Shown here: one piece after another, positions 42,497-50,900 of the stretch | Numbering within the stretch: position 1 is the first letter of the stretch | Layout: every line of letters starts with the position of its first letter | Origin: Sphingomonas sp. QA11 | GTDB taxonomy: Bacteria; Pseudomonadota; Alphaproteobacteria; Sphingomonadales; Sphingomonadaceae | Direction: 5' to 3' | Length of the DNA stretch: 64,000 nt | Assembly (NCBI RefSeq): GCF_028473665.1 | Contig: NZ_CP098774.1 | Span: forward strand, 4,769,501 to 4,833,500 | Notes under the pieces: generated by a model | Database searches by the model: none | What the model was told of the DNA's origin: nothing | The model's input: the letters and a program-made list of their open reading frames with translations, nothing else | Translations under genes and position numbers: made by a program

Positions 42497-44170
42497 TCAG
42501 CGTCCCTGGGATCGCCAGCGCTTGAGCGTGCGCCCGATGATCAGGTCTTCCTGGCCGACTTCGCGCCACAATTCGGAGAAGAGCGGGTCCTCGGATGCCG
42601 GGCGCCTGTTCTCCTCGAGCCCGTCGAACGACACGCGGATCGGGATGGCGACGCCTTCGCCGCAGATGATGCATTCGCGGTTGCGCAGCGCCGGGATCGA
42701 ATCGAGGAAACCGCGCGCGCCTTCGGGCATGGCCGCGCGGACGAATGCCTGGTCGCGATCGTTGTTCAGGCGCATCGAGATGATCGTGCCGAGCTGCGAC
42801 AGCACGCCTTCGGCAAGATCCGACGGCCGCTGCGTGATCAGGCCGAGCGACACGCCGTATTTGCGGCCTTCCTTCGCGATCCGGCTGAGAATCCGGCCGA
42901 CCGAGCTGTCGTCGGCATTGCGTTCGTTGGGGATGTAGCGGTGCGCCTCCTCGCAGACGAGCAGGATGGGGCGCTGGGCCTCGCCGCGCGACCAGATCGC
43001 ATAATCGAATACCATGCGGCTGAGCACCGCGACCACGACCGAGGTGATTTCGGAGGGCACGCCTGACACGTCGATGATCGAGATCGGCTTGCCGTCGCCC
43101 GGCAGGCGGAAGATCCGCTCGATGAAACCCGCCATCGTGTCGGCGACCAGCATGCCGGAGAACATGAAGCTGTAGCGTGGATCGGCCTTGATCTCCTCGA
43201 TCTTGGTCTTGAGTCGAAGATAGGGCGCGGTGTCGCCGGCCCGGTCCATCTTGCCCATTTCGAGCTGGATCAGGTTGGTCAGGTCGCTCAGCAGATAGGG
43301 GATCGGCGCGTCGACCGTCAGCTTGGAGATTTCCTGCCCCAGCCTGCTCTTGCCGCGCGCCATCAACAGGCACTTCGCCAGGATGTCCGCGTCGATCTGA
43401 TGCTCCGAACCGCTCGAGGTGACGAACACCTCGCAATGCTCCTCGAAATTCATCAGCCAGTACGGCATCTGCAGGTTGGACACGTCGAAGGTCGCGCCAT
43501 TGTCCTTGAACGCGGCGCCATATTCGCCGTGCGGATCGACCATCACGATATGGCCCTGCGGCGCGAGCTCGCAGATCCGGTGCAGGATCAGCGCGGCGGC
43601 GGTCGACTTGCCGGTACCGGTCGATCCCAGCAGCGCGAAATGCTTGCCCAGCATCGCATCGACATACAGCGCGGCGCGGATGTCGCGGGTCGGATAGACG
43701 GTGCCGATCTCGATATTGGCACGGTCGTCCGCGGCGTAGATCTGCTTCAGGTCGGCGGTCGTCACGGGGAATACGCGGCATCCCGGGGTGGGGTAGCGCG
43801 TCACGCCGCGACGGAATTTGTAGAGTTTGCCGGTCAGCTTCTCTTCATCGCCCTCGCCGAGGAAATCGACCTGCGCGGCAATCCGGTCGGTTGATCCGTC
43901 CAGGAGCTTCAGCGACCGGATATTGGCGATCAGCCAGGTACCGCCGACGCGCATCTTAATCTGGCTGCCGACCTGCCCGGCGCTTGCCGCCACCGGATCG
44001 CTGCTCTGCGTGGCGGCGTCGAGCGCGCGCGCGTCCAGCATCACCTGGCTGCTCGATCCGGCGATCTCGAACACGATGCCGATGCCGCCCCCCGCCGCGT
44101 CCTGCGGGGAGATCCCGGCACTTGTGGGAGCTGCTCTTTCGAAAGCGTTGCTGCCCAGCATTTCGGTCAT
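42497..44170 (-). CDS. HerA-like AAA+ ATPase (DUF853/HAS-barrel type)
   Basis: A 557-residue ATPase. An N-terminal HAS-barrel-like part (about residues 25-165) precedes Walker A GSTGTGKS at residues 182-189, Walker B-like ILLVCEEAHRYI and an arginine-finger region with AKEGRKYGVSLGLITQRP. HerA proteins pump DNA as hexamers, often with the nuclease NurA; no NurA gene is adjacent. The start is ATG 44170 (MTEMLGSN); the same frame continues upstream but does not resemble the family. It is a stand-alone gene here, convergent with the DUF2306 gene. The role might be DNA repair or plasmid/phage defence; not determined. Confidence 0.82.
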   Translation of the reverse strand: MTEMLGSNAFERAAPTSAGISPQDAAGGGIGIVFEIAGSSSQVMLDARALDAATQSSDPVAASAGQVGSQIKMRVGGTWLIANIRSLKLLDGSTDRIAAQVDFLGEGDEEKLTGKLYKFRRGVTRYPTPGCRVFPVTTADLKQIYAADDRANIEIGTVYPTRDIRAALYVDAMLGKHFALLGSTGTGKSTAAALILHRICELAPQGHIVMVDPHGEYGAAFKDNGATFDVSNLQMPYWLMNFEEHCEVFVTSSGSEHQIDADILAKCLLMARGKSRLGQEISKLTVDAPIPYLLSDLTNLIQLEMGKMDRAGDTAPYLRLKTKIEEIKADPRYSFMFSGMLVADTMAGFIERIFRLPGDGKPISIIDVSGVPSEITSVVVAVLSRMVFDYAIWSRGEAQRPILLVCEEAHRYIPNERNADDSSVGRILSRIAKEGRKYGVSLGLITQRPSDLAEGVLSQLGTIISMRLNNDRDQAFVRAAMPEGARGFLDSIPALRNRECIICGEGVAIPIRVSFDGLEENRRPASEDPLFSELWREVGQEDLIIGRTLKRWRSQGR

Positions 44171-44340
44171 TCCTCGGTTCCCCCGGGTGTCAAGAACCGA
44201 GCTATGCCGAGTGACTGGTAAATATTGGGTGTGCCGGGACATGGGGCGCATACTCAGGCCATATCCGATGGGCCAATCCCTTTCCGTCCGGGGCAAACCT
44301 TTCGAGCCATTTGCCAGCTCGCGGCGCATATTATCTGAAA

Positions 44341-44369
44341 TTGAAATAAAAACCTGATCAGGATAAATT
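44341..44369 (+). promoter_or_regulatory. Sigma70-like promoter candidate of the serine hydrolase gene
   Basis: TTGAAA (-35, 44341-44346) and TAAATT (-10, 44364-44369) are 17 bases apart in an AT-rich stretch about 70 bases before the gene. A perfect ten-base palindrome, CCTGATCAGG, fills the second half of the spacer and might be an operator. Confidence 0.4.
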
Positions 44370-44437
44370 GGTCTCCATCGGGTTGCAAATAGGCGTGGTT
44401 TCATCAATGATGCGCGCCATAAAAGAGAGGGCACATC

Positions 44438-45976
44438 ATGATCTCGATCGCGCGAATGAAGCATGTCGTTCTGTCCGCAACGGCATTGGCCCTGATTGCG
44501 CCCGCGATCCCGGCCCTGGCGCAGACTGCCGCCCCGGCACCCGCAGCATCCGCTGCCCCTGCAACTACGGCCGCGCTCGAGGGGCTTGATGCCTATATCG
44601 AGACCGCCCGACAGACCTGGCAGGTGCCCGGCATGTCCATCGCGATCGTGAAGGACGGCAAGATCGTTTATTCCAGGGGCTTCGGTGTCCGTGAGGAAGG
44701 AAAGCCCGGAAAGATCGATGCCGACACAGTCTTCGCGATCGGCTCGACGACCAAGGCATTCACCGCTGCTGCGCTCGGCATGCTGGTCGACGAAAAGAAG
44801 ATCGCCTGGGACGGTGCGGTGCATGATTACATGCCGTCGTTCGAGATGGACGATCCCTATGTCACCCGCCACGCCACGGTGCGCGACCTCCTGTCACACC
44901 GGACCGGCGTGGTCACCAATGGCAACCTCTGGTACGGCTCCGGCTTCGATCGCAAGGAGATCATCCGGCGGATGCGCTTCCAGACCGAGTCGCTCGGTTT
45001 TCGCAACCAGTTCCAGTATCAGAACGAGATGTTCATCGTCGCGGGTGAGGTCGTCTCCTCGGTCGCCGGCATCAGCTATGACAGGTTCATCGCCAGCCGG
45101 ATCTTCGAACCGCTCGGCATGCGCCGAAGCTATACCAGCATCACCGAACTCAAGGGGCTGGCCAATGTCGCGACCCCGCACGTGCTGGTCGATGGCAGGA
45201 TGGTGCCCATCGGCTATCGCATGATCGACAATGTCGGTGGTGCCGGCGTGATCAATTCAACCGCGCGCGACATGGCGCAGTGGGTGCGCCTGCAACTGGG
45301 CGGCGGCATGTTCGAGGGCAAGCAACTGATCGCCCCCGCCACCCTGGCCGAGATGCACACCGGCCAGATCGTGCCGCGCGGCGGGGCCAGCGCGACCTTC
45401 AAGTTCAGCGAATATGGCCTTGCCTGGGGCATCCAGGAATATCGTGGGCAGAAGGTCGTCGCGCATACCGGCGCGATCGACGGCATGCAGAGCGTCGTCG
45501 CGATGATACCGGAAAGGAAGCTCGGCGTGGTCGTGCTGACCAATGGCCTGCGGACCATGCTGCCCACCGCCGTCGAGATGCGCGTGCTCGACGCTTTTCT
45601 GGGCGGTCCGGTGACCGATCATAGTGCTGTCCTGAAAAAGGCAAGTGACGACGCGGCCCGGGTCGCGCGCGAAAAGACCCCTCCGCCCCCCGCTACGGTG
45701 TCGGCGCCCACCCTGCCGCTCGATCGCTATGTCGGCACCTATGCGAGCGCCATGCTGGGCGACATCGCGATCACGGTGGCCGACGGCAAGCTGGTGCTCG
45801 CGCGCCCGGTGGAGTCGGCGGTGCTCGATCATGTGGACAAGGACAAGTTCAAGGCTTTGTGGAACAGCCCAGGCCAGGCGACCATTTTCGGGCAGACCCC
45901 GGTGGGCTTCACCTTCGGGTCGGCGGGACAGATTACCGCGCTGGAGCTGGGTGGCGATAGGTTCGCGCGCAAATAG
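44438..45976 (+). CDS. Serine hydrolase, beta-lactamase class C/EstB fold
   Basis: A 512-residue secreted enzyme of the penicillin-binding/beta-lactamase superfamily. The signal peptide ends near residue 29 (ALAQ) and is followed by an Ala/Pro-rich linker. The catalytic motif S103-T-T-K106 in GSTTKAF, Y194-Q-N196 and HTG in VVAHTGAID define the active site. A C-terminal lipocalin-like strand region (LDRYVGTYASA...) follows. Substrate could be esters, D-amino peptides or beta-lactams; the sequence does not say which. A later start at ATG 44456 would give a shorter signal. No neighbouring gene points to a function. Confidence 0.87.
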   Translation: MISIARMKHVVLSATALALIAPAIPALAQTAAPAPAASAAPATTAALEGLDAYIETARQTWQVPGMSIAIVKDGKIVYSRGFGVREEGKPGKIDADTVFAIGSTTKAFTAAALGMLVDEKKIAWDGAVHDYMPSFEMDDPYVTRHATVRDLLSHRTGVVTNGNLWYGSGFDRKEIIRRMRFQTESLGFRNQFQYQNEMFIVAGEVVSSVAGISYDRFIASRIFEPLGMRRSYTSITELKGLANVATPHVLVDGRMVPIGYRMIDNVGGAGVINSTARDMAQWVRLQLGGGMFEGKQLIAPATLAEMHTGQIVPRGGASATFKFSEYGLAWGIQEYRGQKVVAHTGAIDGMQSVVAMIPERKLGVVVLTNGLRTMLPTAVEMRVLDAFLGGPVTDHSAVLKKASDDAARVAREKTPPPPATVSAPTLPLDRYVGTYASAMLGDIAITVADGKLVLARPVESAVLDHVDKDKFKALWNSPGQATIFGQTPVGFTFGSAGQITALELGGDRFARK

Positions 45977-45990
45977 GGGGCGGGAGTCTG

Positions 45991-46042
45991 TTTCAGCAAC
46001 GCTGGAACCGCGGCGGTCTGGCACCGATTCAGCGACGCTGAA
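45991..46042. repeat. Two copies of a short TTCAGC-N3-GCTG palindrome
   Basis: TTCAGCAACGCTGGA and TTCAGCGACGCTGAA, 22 bases apart, occupy the gap between the convergent serine hydrolase and TIGR02186 genes. The second is a perfect six-base stem with three-base loop. No T tract follows on either strand, so they are not typical terminators. Confidence 0.5.
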
Positions 46043-46049
46043 AACGACT

Positions 46050-46829
46050 CTAGAACCGTCGCGCGACCCATCCCGCGGTCCAGCCGAACAGGATCGACAG
46101 CGCGACGGCGGTCAGGCCATAGGTGAAGGACCAGCGATCGGCGGAGCGCGCGACGAAACGCTCGAACCCCGATTTGCGGATGTCGATATTGCGCGTCGCC
46201 GCCGCCAGCACGCGGCCGTCGCGGATCAGGAAGGTCTCGGCGGTGAAGCGGCCGACCGGCACCCGCGCCGGGATGGAGACGCGGGCGCGATAGAGCACGC
46301 CGTCGGTGATCTCGACCGCGCCCGGTGCCTCGTAATACAGGCCGGAACGGCGCTTGAGATCGACCAGCCCGCGCGCGAAGCGATCCTGCTCGGCGGTCGG
46401 CGCGCTGCTGGCGGGCGACAGCTGCAGGCTGTTGAGGCCCAGCTCGTAGATCGCCTGGGTCCGGCCGTCGACCAGTCTGCCGATCGGCCGCGACGAGGCG
46501 ATCGCGTAGAAGCTTGGCGCTGAGCGGTAGCGCAGCCTCGCTGCGTTGACCCAGATGCCCGCCACCTTCTCCTTCTCGCGCACCAGGATCGACTGGACCG
46601 GTCCCTTCACCACCACGACGATGTCGGTCGGCTTGTCGTCATCGGGCAGCCGGCCGCCAGGATAGAGGATCGCGCCGAACAGCAGCAATTCGGCACCGGT
46701 GAAGCTATAGGCGATCTCGATGTCGCGCTGGGAGACGTCGGGCACCAGGACAGGCTTGGACTGCCCCATCAGGAGCGGGACGAGCAGAAGAAGGAGGCAC
46801 CGCCTTCCCGATGCGGGAACCCACTTCAC
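46050..46829 (-). CDS. TIGR02186-type membrane-anchored protein
   Basis: A 259-residue protein. GTG 46829 overlaps the TauE-type gene stop as GTGA, which decides the start. The N-terminal part (LLLLLVPLLMGQS) is a signal sequence; a beta-rich domain follows (IEIAYSFTGAELLLFGAI, IVVVVKGPVQSILVREKE) and one C-terminal transmembrane helix (TYGLTAVALSILFGWTAGWVA in parts). The family occurs almost always next to a TauE/SafE gene, and is of unknown function, perhaps an exporter partner. Gene order here agrees with that. Confidence 0.83.
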   Translation of the reverse strand: MKWVPASGRRCLLLLLVPLLMGQSKPVLVPDVSQRDIEIAYSFTGAELLLFGAILYPGGRLPDDDKPTDIVVVVKGPVQSILVREKEKVAGIWVNAARLRYRSAPSFYAIASSRPIGRLVDGRTQAIYELGLNSLQLSPASSAPTAEQDRFARGLVDLKRRSGLYYEAPGAVEITDGVLYRARVSIPARVPVGRFTAETFLIRDGRVLAAATRNIDIRKSGFERFVARSADRWSFTYGLTAVALSILFGWTAGWVARRF

Positions 46830-47740
46830 GACAGCTCGACCGAATAGATCTCGTCCGGCCGCCAACCCAGGCCGAGGCCGATGCGGAAAGCGACGAGCAG
46901 CACGATGACCGCCAGCGCGAGGCGGAGATATTCCGGCTTCACCTTGGCGGCGAAGCGCGCGCCGACCTGCGCGCCCGCGACCGACCCGAGCAACAGCAGC
47001 GCCGCCAGCACGATATCGACCGCCTTGGTGGTGGTGGCATGGACCATCGTCGCCATCGCGGTGACGAACAGCGTCTGGAACAACGAGGTGCCGACCACGA
47101 CCTGAGTGGTCATGCCGAGCAGATAGAGCATCGCAGGGACCAGGATGAAGCCGCCGCCGATCCCGAGCAACATGGTCAGGATGCCGACGAAAAAGCCGAG
47201 CAGCAGCGGGGCGAGCGGCGAGATGTACAGCCCCGACCGGTAGAAGCGTGTCCGCAGGGGGAGCGCCGCGACGAGTGGATGGTGCCGGCGTTTGCGGGGG
47301 CGCGGCGGCGCACCAGTACGGCTGGCGTGGATCGCGGTCCAGCTTTCATGCGCCATCAGCCCGCCGATCGAGCCGAGCATCAGCACATAGACGATCGCGA
47401 TCACCGTATCGATCTGGCCGCTCGCCTGGAGCAGCTTGAACAGCCAGCCGCCGAACAGCGAACCGATCAGGCCCCCCGCGACCAGCACGCCGCCCATCTT
47501 GGTGTCGACCCCGCCGCGCCGGATATGCGCGAACACGCCGGAGACGCTCGCGCCGGTCACCTGGCTCGCGGCCGAGGCGGCGGCGACGGTCGGCGGGATG
47601 CCATAGACGATCAGCAGCGGCGTGGTCAGGAATCCGCCGCCCACCCCGAACATGCCGGAGAGCAGCCCGACACCCCCGCCGAGCAGGACGATGACAAGTG
47701 CGTTCACCGACAGGTTGGCGATGGGCAGATAGATGTCCAT
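46826..47740 (-). CDS. Sulfite exporter TauE/SafE family permease
   Basis: A 304-residue membrane protein with about eight hydrophobic segments and the two-repeat TauE/SafE design (GLLSGMFGVGGGFLTTPLL in the first half, ILTMLLGIGGGFILVPAML in the second). The family carries sulfite or organosulfonates or other anions outward. ATG 47740 is chosen because the first membrane segment follows; an upstream extension is not conserved. The overlapping TIGR02186 gene downstream suggests a joint function. Sulfur compounds recur in the window (sulfotransferases at 1-4 kb), but a link is speculative. Confidence 0.87.
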   Translation of the reverse strand: MDIYLPIANLSVNALVIVLLGGGVGLLSGMFGVGGGFLTTPLLIVYGIPPTVAAASAASQVTGASVSGVFAHIRRGGVDTKMGGVLVAGGLIGSLFGGWLFKLLQASGQIDTVIAIVYVLMLGSIGGLMAHESWTAIHASRTGAPPRPRKRRHHPLVAALPLRTRFYRSGLYISPLAPLLLGFFVGILTMLLGIGGGFILVPAMLYLLGMTTQVVVGTSLFQTLFVTAMATMVHATTTKAVDIVLAALLLLGSVAGAQVGARFAAKVKPEYLRLALAVIVLLVAFRIGLGLGWRPDEIYSVELS

Positions 47741-47928
47741 TGACCAAGGCGGATATCCTGTTCGGCGCGTCGCGGAAAGCGCGACGCGGAGAATTCGGTA
47801 AGATGCCGGCGGTTCGCGGCAATGCACGGCAAGGATGTCCAGTTATTGCCGTCATCGGGCGGCCACTTCCGGCTGGACTTGAACCCGTATCGGGCCTTAG
47901 CGTGTGGCCGACTTTCCGGGAGAGTTCG

Positions 47929-50900
47929 ATGAAGCTCGCACTGCGTCTGGCACTGCTCGGACTGGCGCTCGCGCCCGTCGCCGCGCTCGGTGACAACAGC
48001 CCGCAGGTGGTGATGGCGACCCCTGGGGTCGGCGATGGGGGCTCGATCAGGTCCTTCACCGCGCGGTTCAGCCAGCCGATGGTCCCGCTCGGCGATCCCC
48101 GGGCGCCATCGCCGTTCGGCGTCACCTGCGCGGTCGATGGCGAAGGGCGCTGGGTCGATCCGCAGACCTATGTCTATGACTTCAGCGGTCCGCTCTCCGG
48201 CGGCACGACCTGTAGCTTCAAGCTCAAGACCGGGCTGAAGAGCGTGTCGGGCTATGCCGTCACCGGCCAGCAGGACTTCAAGGTCGATGCGGGCGGCCCG
48301 GTCGCCCGCGCGATCCTGCCGGCGCAATATGACGGGGAGATCGAGGAGGATCAGGTTTTCCTCGTCGCGGCCAACATGCCGGCGACCGCCGCGTCGGTCG
48401 CCGGCAATGCCTATTGCGCGGTCGACGGGATTGGCGAGAAGATTCCGGTCGACGTGCTCGCGGCCGATGTGCCGGGCAAGCTGCTCGGGGAGATAGGCAC
48501 GGGCAACTGGAACGTGCGCAGCTTCCTCGAAAATGCCGGCCTTCCGGCGGCGGTGCCGGCCGATGCAGCCGACCGGCAAAAGGCCTATGCCGCCGTGACT
48601 GCGCTCAAATGCCGCCGTCCGCTGCCCCCCGGCCGCGACATGGCACTGGTCTGGGGGGCGAATATCGCTGGCATCGGCGGTAAGCTTGCCGGTGCTGAAC
48701 AACGCTTCGACTATACCGTGCGCAAGCCCTTCACCGCGCGTTTCGAATGCTCGCGCGTCAATGCCCAGGCCGGGTGCAGCCCGGTCGAGAAGGCCTATGT
48801 GCGCTTCACCGCGCCGATTCCGATGAGCATGGCGGAGCAGATCCGCGTGACCACCGCCGACGGCAAGGCCATCGCGCCGGTGTTCGACAAGGACGAGAAG
48901 AAGAAGGCGACGATCAGCAACGTCACTTTCTCCGCGCCGCTTCCGCCCGCGACCGCCGCGAAGCTCACCCTGCCCGCCGGGATCAAGGACGAGAGCGGCC
49001 GGACGCTGGCCAATGCAGAGCGTTTCCCGCTCGATGTCCGCTTCGACGAAGCGCCGCCGCTGATGAAGTTCGCCGCTCCCTTCGGTATCCTCGAGGCGAA
49101 GGAGCAGGGTGTCCTTCCCGTCACCGTCCGCAATGTCGAGCCATCGCTGCAAGGCCTGAGCGTGCCGGTCGCAGGCCAGTCGCTGCGTGTGGACGGGTCT
49201 GACGGCAAGGTCGCCGAATGGCTGCGCACCGTCGACAAGGCGGGCAGTTATGAAAGCCATCAGGTCAAGCAGGGGACTGAGACGGTCACCGTCAACGACA
49301 CCGGGTCCAAATCGATCCTCGCCGGAGCCGGCGGTGCGCCGCTGCAGGTCGGCTTGCCCGGCAAGGGCAAGGATTTCGAGGTGGTCGGCATCCCGCTCGG
49401 CAAGCCCGGATTCTATGTTGTCGAGCTGGCCAGTCCGGTGCTCGGCCAGGCGCTGCTTGGCCGCAAGGCGCCGCGCTATGTCGCGGCGGCGGCGCTCGTC
49501 ACCAACATGGCGGTGCATTTCAAATGGGGCCGGGAGCGCAGCCTTGCCTGGGTGACTCATCTCGACACGGGCAAGCCGGTCGCCAATGCCGTGGTCCGCA
49601 TCACCGACAGTTGCACCGGGGGCCTACTCGCGCGCGGCACCACCGATGCCAGCGGCGGCGTGTTCGTGCCGCAGGGCCTGCCCGAGCCCGAGACCTATGG
49701 CAGCTGCGAGAACGGCAGTTCGCATCCGCTGATGGTTTCGGCGCGCGAGGGCGACGATTTCAGCTTCACCCTGACTGCCTGGGGCGACGGCATCCGGCCG
49801 TATGATTTCGACCTGCCCTATGGCTATCAGGCCAAGGGCGATATCCTTCACACCGTGTTCGATCGCGCACTCGTCCGCCAGGGTGAGACGATCAACATGA
49901 AGCACATCCTGCGCACCTCGATCGGCGCGGGTTTCGGCATGGCGCCGGCGCTCGAGGGGGTCCTGCGCCTGTCGCATCGTGGCTCCGACACCCAGTTCGA
50001 CCTGCCGCTCAAGATCGACGCGAACGGCATCGGCGAATCGAGCTGGACCGCGCCGCAGGGCGCGCCGATGGGCGATTACGACCTGCAGGTGATCGTCGGC
50101 GACAAGACGATCTATACTTCCCAGTCGTTCAAGGTCGACGTCTACAAGCTGCCCACCATGCGCGCGACGGTGACCGGGCCGAAGGAAGCCGCGGTCAGGC
50201 CGAAGACGCTGCCGCTCGACCTGTTCGTCGGTTATCTGTCCGGTGGTGGCGCCTCCAACCTGCCGGTCGACCTGCGCGTCGGCTATTTCGGGCGGAGTTC
50301 AACGCCCGAGGGATATGACGGCTACAGCTTCGGCGGCACCGCGATCCAGGAAGGGACGCGCCCGCTCAACGGCGATGGCGAGGAAGAGCAAACCCCGCTT
50401 CCGCCGACCCAGACCCTGCCCGCCACGCTCGGCGGCGACGGCACGGCCAAGTCGGTCATCGAGGTGCCGCAGGGCCTGGACGGCGCGACCGACATGCTGG
50501 TCGAGATGGATTATCAGGATGCGAATGGCGAGGTGCTGACCGCATCGCGCCGAATCCCGATCTTCCCCTCGGCGGTGCAACTCGGCATCAAGACCGATGG
50601 CTGGCTGATGAAGCAGGACGATCTGCGCCTGCGTTTCGTCGCGCTCGACACCTCCGGCAAGCCGCTCGCCAACCAGAAGATCTCGGTCGCGCTCTACAGC
50701 CGCAAGATCCTGACCGCGCGGCGCCGGCTGATCGGCGGCTTCTATGCCTATGACAACCAGATGAAGACCGAGAAGCTGGCGGGCACCTGCGCCGCGACAA
50801 CCGACTCGCTTGGCATGGCACAGTGCAAGGCCGATCCCGGCGTCTCGGGCGAGGTCTATGCCGTCGCGACGACGACGGATGCCAACGGCAATGTCGCGCG

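Noticed and set aside
44171..44872. N-terminal extension of the HerA-like gene
   Set aside because: The frame upstream of ATG 44170 runs through the promoter region and into the opposite serine hydrolase gene, with no HerA-like sequence.
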